From Hasllibacter halocynthiae (GTDB taxonomy: Bacteria > Pseudomonadota > Alphaproteobacteria > Rhodobacterales > Rhodobacteraceae), in the NCBI RefSeq assembly GCF_003003095.1, contig NZ_PVTT01000002.1, positions 682,001 to 746,000 of the forward strand: a DNA stretch of 64,000 bases, in the 5' to 3' direction. Under the pieces are notes generated by a model that was given only the letters and a program-made list of their open reading frames with translations, was not told where the DNA came from and made no database searches. The first letter of the stretch is position 1. Each line of letters opens with the position of its first letter. The position numbers and the translations under genes are program-made. Of the stretch, positions 56,116 to 64,000 are shown one piece after another.

Positions 56116-56982
56116 ATGCCCCTGACGAAGCGCATCGAATCGGCCATGGATGCGGCGCTCGCCCTCGCGGCGGGGGCGGACGCGCCGCCGCGCCTCGCCG
56201 CGGCGCTGCCCTACGCCGTGAGGCCCGGCGGGGCGAGGATCCGCCCGACGATCCTTCTGAACGTGGCGATCGCCTGCGGCGACGACGAGCCGGCCGCTGC
56301 CGACAGTGCGGCGGCCGCGCTCGAGCTGGTGCACTGCGCCTCGCTGGTCCACGACGACCTGCCCATGTTCGACGACGCGCCCCTGCGGCGGGGCAAGCCC
56401 GCGCTCCACGCCGCCTTCTCCGAGCCGCTCGCGCTCCTCGCGGGCGACGCGCTCATCATGCTGGCCTTCGACGTGCTCGCGGCGGGGGGGCAGGCGCGGG
56501 CGCTCGGGCTGGTCCGCCTCCTGGCCGCGTACGGGGGGATGCCCGGCGGCATCTGCGCCGGGCAGGGCTGGGAGTCGGAGGCGAAGGTCGACCTCTCGGC
56601 CTATCACCGGGCCAAGACCGGCGCGCTCTTCGTGGCGGCGACGCAGATGGGCGCGGCGGCGGCGGGCCACGACCCCCTCCCCTGGGAGGAGCTGGGCCAG
56701 CGCATCGGCGAGGCGTTCCAGGTCGCCGACGACCTTCGCGACGCCCTCATGACCGAGGCCGAGCTGGGCAAGCCCTCGGGCCAGGACGCCGTCCATGCCC
56801 GCCCCTCGGCCGTGGCCGAGCTGGGGCTGCGGGGCGCGGCGCGGCGCCTCGACGACATCCTCGCGGGGGCGGTTGCCTCGATCCCCGCCTGCCCGGGCGA
56901 GGCCGCGCTGGCGATGATGGTGCGCAGGACGGCCACGCGCTTGGTGCCGGCCGACCTTCCCGCGCGGATCGCTGCCGAGTGA
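56116..56982 (+). CDS. crtE: geranylgeranyl diphosphate synthase CrtE
   Basis: 288 residues, polyprenyl synthase family. First Asp-rich motif LVHDDLPMFDDAPLRRGKP (about 76-94); second Asp-rich region reads AFQVADDLRDAL (about 206-217), the shortened form usual in Rhodobacter CrtE; RPGGARIRP near residue 36 binds diphosphate. It makes GGPP for carotenoid and bacteriochlorophyll tails. ATG 56116 has GGGAGGA about 7 nt upstream. Its stop overlaps the crtF GTG. Confidence 0.94.
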   Translation: MPLTKRIESAMDAALALAAGADAPPRLAAALPYAVRPGGARIRPTILLNVAIACGDDEPAAADSAAAALELVHCASLVHDDLPMFDDAPLRRGKPALHAAFSEPLALLAGDALIMLAFDVLAAGGQARALGLVRLLAAYGGMPGGICAGQGWESEAKVDLSAYHRAKTGALFVAATQMGAAAAGHDPLPWEELGQRIGEAFQVADDLRDALMTEAELGKPSGQDAVHARPSAVAELGLRGAARRLDDILAGAVASIPACPGEAALAMMVRRTATRLVPADLPARIAAE

Positions 56983-58064
56983 CGGCCGTGGACGCGCCCC
57001 TCGCGCGGCGGGGGGGCTGGCGCGCGAGGGTGCTGCGGCTCGCCGCCTCGCCCCGGTTCCAGTCCCGGGGCGCGCGCAGCCCCCTGCTGCGACGGCGGGT
57101 GCGCCGCGACGGCGAGGCGATCTTCGACCTCGTGGCGGGGTTCGTCCACTCGCAGGCCCTGCTCGCCCTGGTCGAGCTCGACCTTCCGGGGGCCGCGATC
57201 GACGCGCCCGTCGGCGCCGATCACGGCGCGGGGGCCGGGATCGCGCCGGGGCGGATGGCGACGCTGCTGGACGCGGGCGCGGCGCTCGGCCTGCTGCGGC
57301 GCGAGGGCGAGGGGTGGCGCGCCACGCTGCGGGGTGCCGCGCTCTCGGGGGTGCCGGGGCTGCGGGACATGATCCGGCACCACCGGGCGCTCTATGCCGA
57401 CCTCGCCGACCCCCTGGCGATCCTTCGCGGCGGCACGGGCGAGCTGGCCCGCTTCTGGCCCTACGTCCATGGCGAGGCGCCGGAGGCCGAGGCGCGGCGC
57501 TACTCGGCGTTGATGGCCGATTCGCTCGGACCGGTCGCGGAGGAGGTGCTGGACGCCGTCGACCTTTCGGGCGTGCGGCACCTGATGGACGTGGGCGGCG
57601 GGACGGGGGCGTTCCTCTGCCACGCGGCGCGGCGCACGGACGCGGCGCTGACCCTCTTCGACCTGCCCGCAGTCGCCCCCGCGGCCGAGGCGCGGTTCCG
57701 GGCCGAGGGCGTCGCCGCACGGATCGCGCCCGGCAGCTTCCGGGACGGGCCGCTGCCGGAGGGGGCCGACTGCATCACGCTGATCCGGGTCCTCTACGAC
57801 CATGACGACGCGACGGTGGCGGAGCTTCTCGCGAGGTGCCGCACGGCGCTGCCGGACGGCGGCCGCCTGATCGTGGCCGAGCCGATGCGCGGGAGCCGGG
57901 CGGGCGACCTCTACTTCGCGTTCTATTGCATGGCGATGGGCACCGGCCGCGCCCGCACCCCGGACGAAGTCGCGCGCCTGGTGGCCGGGGCGGGGTTCGG
58001 AACCGTCCGGCAGCGGCGCACCCGGCGGCCCTTCGTGACCTCCGTCGTCGAGGCCCACACCTGA
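56979..58064 (+). CDS. crtF: demethylspheroidene O-methyltransferase CrtF
   Basis: 361 residues from GTG 56979 (GTGA overlap with crtE). It has an N-terminal winged-helix dimerisation domain (about 40-125) and a SAM domain with LMDVGGGTGAFLCHAARR (about 197-214), GSFRDGPLPEGADCITLIRVLYDHDD and LIVAEPM. It methylates the 1-hydroxy group of the carotenoid. Its stop is only 2 bp before the PpsR box of bchC. Confidence 0.94.
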   Translation: MTAVDAPLARRGGWRARVLRLAASPRFQSRGARSPLLRRRVRRDGEAIFDLVAGFVHSQALLALVELDLPGAAIDAPVGADHGAGAGIAPGRMATLLDAGAALGLLRREGEGWRATLRGAALSGVPGLRDMIRHHRALYADLADPLAILRGGTGELARFWPYVHGEAPEAEARRYSALMADSLGPVAEEVLDAVDLSGVRHLMDVGGGTGAFLCHAARRTDAALTLFDLPAVAPAAEARFRAEGVAARIAPGSFRDGPLPEGADCITLIRVLYDHDDATVAELLARCRTALPDGGRLIVAEPMRGSRAGDLYFAFYCMAMGTGRARTPDEVARLVAGAGFGTVRQRRTRRPFVTSVVEAHT

Positions 58065-58065
58065 C

Positions 58066-58083
58066 TGTCCAGTTTAGTTGACA
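58066..58083. promoter_or_regulatory. PpsR box upstream of bchC
   Basis: TGTCCAGTTTAGTTGACA fits TGT-N12-ACA and lies 69 bp before the bchC start, immediately after the crtF stop. It should control the bchCXYZ-puf operon. A further palindrome GACAT-C-ATGTC sits at 58106-58116, between the box and the gene. Confidence 0.88.
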
Positions 58084-58151
58084 CCTCGGTCAGTATCGCT
58101 ATCGTGACATCATGTCGCGGATCGTCCAGTCCGCGACGATGGGGAGATCCG

Positions 58152-59081
58152 ATGCGTACCCAGGCCGTCCTTCTTTCCGACACGCGCGACCTCGACCTCG
58201 CCGAGTTGCCGCTGCGCGCCCCCGTGGCGGGCGAGGCCGTGATCCGCATCCGCCATTCGGGCATCTCGACCGGCACCGAAAAGCTGTTCTGGACCGGGGA
58301 GATGCCGCCCTTCCCCGGGATGGGCTATCCCCTGGTCCCGGGCTACGAGGCGCGGGGCGAGGTGGTGGAGGGGGCGGGTCGGCTGAAGACCGGCGACGCG
58401 GTCTTCGTGCCCGGCGCCGACTGCTACGAGGGCGCGCGCGGCCTCTTCGGCGGCGCGGCCCGGACGGTCGTGACCGATTCGGCCCGCTGCGTCCGGATCG
58501 ATCCGGGGCACGGCCCGGAGGGCGCGCTCCTGGCGCTGGCGGCGACCGCGCGGCACGCGGTCGCGGGCCTCGGCAACGCCTTGCCGGAGCTGATCGTCGG
58601 CCATGGCGCGCTGGGCCGCCTCCTGGCGCGGCTGACCGTGGCCGCCGGCGGCGAGCCCACCGTGTGGGAGGCGAACCCCGGCCGGCGCGGCGCCGCGGAC
58701 TATGCGGTGATCGCGCCCGAGCAGGACGAGCGGCGGGACTACGGCTGCATCTTCGACGCCTCGGGCGACGCCGCGCTGATCGACGGGCTGATCGGCCGGC
58801 TCGCCCGGGGGGGCGAGCTGGTGCTCGCGGGCTTCTACGCGGGCCGCCCGAGCTTCGCCTTCGCCCCCGCCTTCATGCGCGAAGCGCGCATCCGCATCGC
58901 GGCCGAGTGGACGCCGGACGACCTGCGCGTGACCCGCGACCTCGTGGAGGGCGGGCACCTCTCGCTGGACGGTCTGATCACGCACCAAAGGCCCGCGGCG
59001 GAGGCGGCCGAAGCCTACGCCACGGCCTTCGACGACCCCGCCTGCCTGAAGATGATCCTCGACTGGGAGGGCCACGCATGA
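58152..59081 (+). CDS. bchC: 3-hydroxyethyl bacteriochlorophyllide a dehydrogenase BchC
   Basis: 309 residues of the zinc-type medium-chain dehydrogenase family. Seen: [20 protein letters not shown] (about 36-55), [19 protein letters not shown], and the nucleotide-binding [22 protein letters not shown]. It oxidises the 3-hydroxyethyl group to acetyl. ATG 58152 is preceded by GGGGAGA. It is the first gene of bchCXYZ-puf and its stop overlaps the bchX ATG. Confidence 0.95.
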   Translation: MRTQAVLLSDTRDLDLAELPLRAPVAGEAVIRIRHSGISTGTEKLFWTGEMPPFPGMGYPLVPGYEARGEVVEGAGRLKTGDAVFVPGADCYEGARGLFGGAARTVVTDSARCVRIDPGHGPEGALLALAATARHAVAGLGNALPELIVGHGALGRLLARLTVAAGGEPTVWEANPGRRGAADYAVIAPEQDERRDYGCIFDASGDAALIDGLIGRLARGGELVLAGFYAGRPSFAFAPAFMREARIRIAAEWTPDDLRVTRDLVEGGHLSLDGLITHQRPAAEAAEAYATAFDDPACLKMILDWEGHA

Positions 59082-60109
59082 GCCTCGACACCGTTCCGGA
59101 CCTTCGCGCGGACGCGCGCCGACCCGCTCTCGCGGAGCAGGCCGAGGCGCTCCGCAAGGAGGCCGCCGAGCCGACGCTGGAGGTGCCGACGGCGGAGCCG
59201 ACCTCCAAGACGCAGATCATCGCGATCTACGGCAAGGGCGGGATCGGCAAGTCGTTCACGCTGGCCAACCTCTCCCACATGATGGCCGAGCAGGGAAAGC
59301 GGGTGCTGCTGATCGGGTGCGACCCGAAGTCGGACACGACGTCCCTGCTGTTCGGCGGCAAGGCCTGCCCGACGATCATCGAGACGAGCACGCGCAAGAA
59401 GCTGGCCGGCGAGGAAGTCGGCGTCGGCGACGTCTGCTTCAAGCGCGGCGGCGTCTTCGCGATGGAGCTGGGCGGCCCGGAGGTCGGGCGCGGCTGCGGC
59501 GGGCGCGGCATCATCCACGGCTTCGAGCTCCTGGAGAAGCTGGGCTTCCACGACTGGGACTTCGACTACGTCCTCCTGGACTTCCTGGGCGACGTGGTCT
59601 GCGGCGGCTTCGGCCTGCCGATCGCGCGGGACATGGCGCAGAAGGTGATCCTGGTCGGGTCCAACGACCTGCAGTCGCTCTACGTGGCGAACAACGTCTG
59701 CTCGGCGGTCGAGTACTTCCGCAAGATGGGCGGCAACGTCGGGGTCGCGGGGCTGGTCGTCAACAAGGACGACGGCTCGGGCGAGGCGCAGGCCTTCGCG
59801 AAGGCCGTCGACATCCCCGTGCTGGCCTCGATCCCGCAGGACGACGACCTGCGGAAGAAGTCGGCGAACTACCAGATCGTCGGCACGGACGCCTCGCGGT
59901 GGGGCGGCCTCTTCGCCGCGCTGGGCGAGAACGTCGCCGCCGCGCCCCCCGTCCACCCCACGGCTCTGTCGCAGGACGGGCTGCTGGCCCTCTTCGACGG
60001 CAAGGACACGGGCGCGGGCGTGGTGCTGGAGCCGGCGACCGATGCGGACATGCGCGGCAAGGACGCCGCGCCGAAGGCTTCGCTGGAGGTGATCTATGAC
60101 GACGCCTGA
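59078..60109 (+). CDS. bchX: chlorophyllide a reductase iron protein BchX
   Basis: 343 residues, NifH-like. P-loop [20 protein letters not shown] (about 48-67); 4Fe-4S cysteines in [12 protein letters not shown] (about C140) and [11 protein letters not shown] (about C175). It gives electrons to BchYZ, which reduce ring B of chlorophyllide a. It differs from BchL by KSFTL in place of KSTTS. It starts ATGA-coupled to bchC. The N-terminal 40 residues are a charged extension. Confidence 0.96.
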   Translation: MSLDTVPDLRADARRPALAEQAEALRKEAAEPTLEVPTAEPTSKTQIIAIYGKGGIGKSFTLANLSHMMAEQGKRVLLIGCDPKSDTTSLLFGGKACPTIIETSTRKKLAGEEVGVGDVCFKRGGVFAMELGGPEVGRGCGGRGIIHGFELLEKLGFHDWDFDYVLLDFLGDVVCGGFGLPIARDMAQKVILVGSNDLQSLYVANNVCSAVEYFRKMGGNVGVAGLVVNKDDGSGEAQAFAKAVDIPVLASIPQDDDLRKKSANYQIVGTDASRWGGLFAALGENVAAAPPVHPTALSQDGLLALFDGKDTGAGVVLEPATDADMRGKDAAPKASLEVIYDDA

Positions 60110-60173
60110 GCGCCCCCTCGACCTCCAAGCGCTGGAGCGCCTGGAGCGCGCGCTGAAGGACGGGCGCAAGTGA
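60096..60173 (+). CDS. possible 25-residue peptide linking bchX and bchY
   Basis: A short frame, ATG 60096 to TGA 60173, encodes 25 residues ([20 protein letters not shown] then KDGRK). It overlaps the bchX end by 14 bp and its stop overlaps the bchY GTG as GTGA. It exactly bridges the only non-overlapping gap in the bchC-X-Y-Z-pufQ series, and the product looks like an amphipathic charged helix with LERLERAL. It may be a real small protein or only a coupling leader for bchY. Confidence 0.4.
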   Translation: MTTPERPLDLQALERLERALKDGRK

Positions 60174-61648
60174 GCGGGGCCGAGCCCCAGGGCCTGTGCG
60201 CCCGGTCGGCCGAGCGGGCCGAGGGCCGCGCCGACGCCGCCATGATGGAGCGGTACCGCGCGGACTACCCCGTCGGGCCGCACGACAAGCCGCAGAGCAT
60301 GTGCCCGGCCTTCGGCAGCCTGCGGACCGGCCTCAGGATGAAGCGGGTGGGCACGATCCTGTCGGGCTCGGCCTGCTGCGTCTACGGGCTGACCTTCGTG
60401 TCGCACTTCTACGGCGCGCGGCGGTCGGTGGGCTACGTGCCCTTCGACAGCGAGACGCTGGTGACCGGCAAGCTCTTCGAGGACATCCGCGATGCCGTCC
60501 ACGCGATGGCCGATCCTGCGGCCTACGACGCGATCATCGTGACGAACCTCTGCGTGCCGACCGCGTCGGGCGTGCCCCTGCGGCTGCTGCCGAAGGAGAT
60601 CGACGGCGTCCGCATCGTCGGGATCGACGTGCCCGGCTTCGGCGTGCCGACCCATGCGGAGGCCAAGGACGTCCTCGCCGGCGCGATGCTGGCCCATGCC
60701 CGCGCGGAGGTGGAGGCCGGCCCCGTGCCGCGCCCCGAAGGCGGATCGGGGTCTGATTCGGGCCGCCCCTCGCTGGCGCTGATCGGCGAGATGTTCCCCG
60801 CCGACCCGGTGATGATCGGCGCGATGCTGGCCCCGATGGGTTTGGCCGCGGGCCCGGTCGTGCCCTGCCGCGAGTGGCGCGAGCTCTACGGCGCGCTGGA
60901 CTGCGCGGCGGCCGCCGCCATCCATCCGTTCTACGCCGCCACGATGCGCGAGTTCGGGGCCGCGGGCCGGCCCTGCCTGCCTGGCGCGCCCGTGGGCCTG
61001 GACGGCACGGCTGCCTGGCTGGACCGGGTGGGGCACGCGTTCGGCGTCTCGGCCGACGGGGCGAAGGCAGCCTTCCTGCCCGCGATCCGCGAGGCGCTGG
61101 ACGGCTCCCGCGTCGAGGGGACGATCACCGTGTCGGGCTACGAGGGCTCGGAGCTCCTCGTTGCGCGCCTGCTGGTCGAGAGCGGGGCGGACGTGCCCTA
61201 TGTCGGCACCGCCTGCGCGCGCTCGGCTATGTCCGACCCCGACCGGGAGTGGCTGGAGGCCCATGGCGCGACCGTGCGGTTCCGCGCCTCGCTGGAGGAC
61301 GACCTCTCCGCAATGGAGGGGGTGCGGCCGGACCTCGCCATCGGGACGACGCCCGTGGTGCAGAAGGCGAAGGAGGCGGGGATCCCGTCCCTCTACTTCA
61401 CCAACCTCATCTCGGCCCGGCCCTTGATGGGGCCGGCCGGCGCGGGCTCGCTGCAGGAGGTGGTGCGCGCCGCGATGGGCAACCGGGGCCGGATGGCCCG
61501 GATGAAGGGGTTCTTCGAGGGCGTCGGCACCGGCGACGCGGCGGGCGTCTGGGAAGGGGCCCCGAACCTGCGGCCCGACTTCCGCGCGCTGAACCGGAAG
61601 AAGCTCGACAAGCGCGCCCGCGCCAAGGCGGCGGAGGCGATGATCTGA
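60170..61648 (+). CDS. bchY: chlorophyllide a reductase subunit BchY
   Basis: 492 residues from GTG 60170. Conserved segments: [20 protein letters not shown] (about 41-60, cluster Cys), [21 protein letters not shown] (about 65-85), [20 protein letters not shown]. It is the NifD-like half of the BchYZ component that reduces C7=C8 of chlorophyllide. A later ATG (MMERYR) would remove residues present in homologues, so the GTG is preferred. It ends in a TGATG overlap with bchZ. Confidence 0.94.
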   Translation: MSGAEPQGLCARSAERAEGRADAAMMERYRADYPVGPHDKPQSMCPAFGSLRTGLRMKRVGTILSGSACCVYGLTFVSHFYGARRSVGYVPFDSETLVTGKLFEDIRDAVHAMADPAAYDAIIVTNLCVPTASGVPLRLLPKEIDGVRIVGIDVPGFGVPTHAEAKDVLAGAMLAHARAEVEAGPVPRPEGGSGSDSGRPSLALIGEMFPADPVMIGAMLAPMGLAAGPVVPCREWRELYGALDCAAAAAIHPFYAATMREFGAAGRPCLPGAPVGLDGTAAWLDRVGHAFGVSADGAKAAFLPAIREALDGSRVEGTITVSGYEGSELLVARLLVESGADVPYVGTACARSAMSDPDREWLEAHGATVRFRASLEDDLSAMEGVRPDLAIGTTPVVQKAKEAGIPSLYFTNLISARPLMGPAGAGSLQEVVRAAMGNRGRMARMKGFFEGVGTGDAAGVWEGAPNLRPDFRALNRKKLDKRARAKAAEAMI

Positions 61649-63111
61649 TGCTGATCCAGGACCACGACCGCGCGGGGGGCTACTGGGGGGCGGTCTACGC
61701 CTTCACGGCCCTCAAAGGGCTGCAGGTCGTCGTGGACGGCCCCGTGGGCTGCGAGAACCTGCCCGTCACGTCCGTCCTGCACTACACTGACGGCCTGCCC
61801 CCGCACGAATTGCCCATCGTGGTCACCGGCCTCGGCGAGGAGGAGCTGGGCCGCGACGGCACGGAAGGTGCGATGAAGCGGGCCTGGGAGACGCTGGACC
61901 CCGCCTTGCCGGCGGTGGTCGTCACCGGGTCCATCGCGGAGATGATCGGCGGGGGCGTGACGCCAGAGGGCACGACGCTGCAGCGGTTCCTGCCGCGCAC
62001 CATCGACGAGGACCAGTGGCAGTCGGCCGACCGCGCCATGCTCTGGGCTTTCCAGGAATTCGGCTGCACGAAGGGCCGCCTTCCCAGGCCCAAGCGGCGG
62101 GAGGATGGCGCGCGGCCCCGGGTGAACATCCTCGGGCCCATGTACGGCACGTTCAACATGGCTTCCGACCTCGCCGAGGTGCGGCGGCTGGTCGAAGGGC
62201 TGGGGGCGGAGGTCAACATGACCTATCCGCTGGGCGCGCATCTGGCGGATCTGCGGGGCCTCGTGAACGCGGACGCCAACGTGGTGATGTACCGCGAGTT
62301 CGGGCGCGGCCTCGCCGAGGCACTGGGCGCGCCCTACTTCCAGGCGCCGATCGGGCTGGAGCAGACGACGCGCTTCCTGCGCGCCCTGGGCGAGGCGCTG
62401 GGCCTCGACCCCGAGCCCTTCATCGAGCGCGAGAAGCACTCCACCCTCAAGCCGATCTGGGACCTCTGGCGGTCGGTGACGCAGGACTTCTTCGCGACCG
62501 CCAGCTTCGGGATCAGCGCTTCGGAGACCTACGCGCGGGGCATCCGGCGGTACCTCGAGGAGGACCTCGGCCTGCCCTGCGCCTTCGCCTTCGAGCGGAA
62601 GGCCGGGGCCAAGAACGACGGCGCGGCGATCCGCGCGGCGATGGCCCAGGGACGGCCTACGGTGGTCCTCGGCTCGATCAACGAGAAGATGTACCTCGCC
62701 GAGCTGAAGGCGGGGCACGGGCCGGCGCCCGCCTTCATCCCCGCGAGCTTCCCCGGCGCCGCGATTCGGCGGGCCACGGGCACGCCCTTCATGGGCTACG
62801 CGGGCGCGACCTACCTGCTGCAGGAGGTGTGCAACGGCCTCTTCGACGCGCTTTTCCACATCCTGCCGCTCGGCACCGAGCTGGACGCGGGCGCGAGGGC
62901 GACGCCCCTCCGCCGCGACCTGCCCTGGGAGCCGGAGGCGCAGGCGCTGCTGGACCGCATCGTGGCCGAGCACCCGATCCTGACCCGCATCTCGGCGGCC
63001 AAGTCGCTGCGCGACGAGGCCGAGAAACGCGCCCAGGCCGCCGGCGACGGCCGCGTGGGCACCGACACCGTCCGGGGGCTCGCCCCGGCGTCCTTCAGGG
63101 AGGAAGGCTGA
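61648..63111 (+). CDS. bchZ: chlorophyllide a reductase subunit BchZ
   Basis: 487 residues. It begins [20 protein letters not shown] with a cluster Cys in [20 protein letters not shown] (about C35), then [20 protein letters not shown] and [20 protein letters not shown]. It is the NifK-like partner of BchY. Its stop overlaps the pufQ ATG (TGATG), coupling pigment synthesis to the puf genes. Confidence 0.95.
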   Translation: MLIQDHDRAGGYWGAVYAFTALKGLQVVVDGPVGCENLPVTSVLHYTDGLPPHELPIVVTGLGEEELGRDGTEGAMKRAWETLDPALPAVVVTGSIAEMIGGGVTPEGTTLQRFLPRTIDEDQWQSADRAMLWAFQEFGCTKGRLPRPKRREDGARPRVNILGPMYGTFNMASDLAEVRRLVEGLGAEVNMTYPLGAHLADLRGLVNADANVVMYREFGRGLAEALGAPYFQAPIGLEQTTRFLRALGEALGLDPEPFIEREKHSTLKPIWDLWRSVTQDFFATASFGISASETYARGIRRYLEEDLGLPCAFAFERKAGAKNDGAAIRAAMAQGRPTVVLGSINEKMYLAELKAGHGPAPAFIPASFPGAAIRRATGTPFMGYAGATYLLQEVCNGLFDALFHILPLGTELDAGARATPLRRDLPWEPEAQALLDRIVAEHPILTRISAAKSLRDEAEKRAQAAGDGRVGTDTVRGLAPASFREEG

Positions 63112-63356
63112 TGGCAGACCAGTCCATGGACATGCACTTCGCGGACGCGGGCGCCCCGGCGCGCCGCCGCGCGGAGGCCGAGCGGCGCGAGTTCGCCGCC
63201 TACTTCGCCCTGATCTTCGCGGCGACGCTGCCCCTGACCCTCGTGGTCTGGGCGCTGACCGCCCTTCGCCACTTCCGGCTGCCCGAGCGCGGGCCGGTGG
63301 CGCGCGCCTGGTCGCAGGCCCGCGTCATCACGCCGATGATCTTCTCCGGCGCGTGA
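63111..63356 (+). CDS. pufQ: PufQ, bacteriochlorophyll/complex assembly protein
   Basis: 81 residues with a charged N-terminus and one membrane helix (about 27-49, [21 protein letters not shown]). The pattern EF-x-x-YFALIF and the C-terminal [12 protein letters not shown] match PufQ, which is required for normal bacteriochlorophyll levels. It starts in a TGATG overlap with bchZ. A 91-bp leader containing GAAGGAGAG follows before pufB. Confidence 0.88.
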   Translation: MADQSMDMHFADAGAPARRRAEAERREFAAYFALIFAATLPLTLVVWALTALRHFRLPERGPVARAWSQARVITPMIFSGA

Positions 63357-63447
63357 CGCGCGCCCGGAGGCACGTGATCCGCCCGTCGGCGGAGACCCGG
63401 CCGCAGGGGCCCTGCGGCATGCAGACTGTCCGAAGGAGAGACTGAAA

Positions 63448-63597
63448 ATGGCTGACTACACCGGTCTGTCGTTCACGGGCCTCACCGACGACCAGGCTCA
63501 GGAACTGCACAGCGTCTACATGAGCGGCCTCTGGCTGTTCGTGATCGTCGCGGTGCTGGCGCACATCGCCGTGTTCATCTGGGCGCCCTGGTTCTGA
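63448..63597 (+). CDS. pufB: light-harvesting 1 beta polypeptide
   Basis: 49 residues. It starts [20 protein letters not shown]; the single helix covers about 26-46, and bacteriochlorophyll ligand H39 lies in [12 protein letters not shown], with the second conserved H21. It forms the LH1 ring with PufA around the reaction centre. GAAGGAGAG lies about 9-17 nt before the ATG. Ten bases separate it from pufA. Confidence 0.97.
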   Translation: MADYTGLSFTGLTDDQAQELHSVYMSGLWLFVIVAVLAHIAVFIWAPWF

Positions 63598-63607
63598 GGA
63601 GGATCCC

Positions 63608-64000
<393 letters not shown>

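Overview
This is a very GC-rich chromosomal window from a flagellated, bacteriochlorophyll-a producing alphaproteobacterium, most likely of the Rhodobacterales (Rhodobacteraceae). The reasons are the photosynthesis gene cluster with crtA (spheroidene-type carotenoids), puhA, pufQ and pufBA-pufL, the regulator pair ppaA-ppsR, a Shemin-pathway hemA, a class-typical cytochrome c2, and the gene string ubiB-ubiE-mutM / enoyl-CoA hydratase-rpsT-dnaA-dnaN-recF-gyrB. No transposase, phage gene, CRISPR array, rRNA or tRNA was recognised.

Layout. (1) 1-3836: flagellar genes: a flagellin cut by the window edge, two small FlgN/FlgJ-type proteins, fliK and flgD. (2) 3833-16194: housekeeping genes: ubiquinone synthesis (ubiB, ubiE), DNA repair (mutM), an enoyl-CoA hydratase, rpsT, and the replication block dnaA-dnaN-recF-(BtuF-like)-gyrB. 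(3) 16210-34549: first half of the photosynthesis cluster. ppsR and ppaA run leftward from a control region with two PpsR boxes; rightward runs a tightly overlapping series bchF-N-B-H-L-M-lhaA-puhA-B-C-orf-acsF-puhE-hemA, then cycA. (4) 34620-42832: leftward crtA-bchI-(repeat ORF)-bchD-bchO and rightward crtI-crtB, sharing a PpsR box. (5) 42937-53078: a C1/formate module inside the photosynthesis cluster: NAD-type formate dehydrogenase (2 genes), formate-tetrahydrofolate ligase, a small exported protein, folD, and a tungstate-type ABC transporter. (6) 53165-64000: the photosynthesis cluster resumes with tspO, crtC, crtD, crtE, crtF, bchC, X, Y, Z, pufQ, pufB, pufA and the start of pufL.

How the genes work together. 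HemA makes 5-aminolevulinate. BchI/D/H (with BchO) insert Mg into protoporphyrin IX, BchM methylates it, AcsF closes ring E using oxygen, BchL/N/B reduce ring D, and BchF, BchX/Y/Z and BchC finish the bacteriochlorin ring. CrtE/B/I/C/D/F/A make the carotenoid. PuhA, PufL and PufBA are reaction-centre and LH1 polypeptides, LhaA, PuhB, PuhC, PuhE and PufQ are assembly factors, and CycA carries electrons. Five TGT-N12-ACA boxes mark PpsR control of the pigment operons. Most junctions are 4-nt ATGA/GTGA overlaps, indicating translational coupling.

Most unusual points: a 72-bp hairpin-containing tandem repeat between bchI and bchD, lying in a 387-codon reading frame that is joined to both neighbours by GTGA overlaps; the roughly 10-kb formate module splitting crtB from tspO-crtC; a 25-codon ORF exactly bridging bchX and bchY; a crtD-crtC junction with no ordinary crtC start ahead of its conserved N-terminal motif; and placement of the photosynthesis cluster directly beside dnaA-gyrB.
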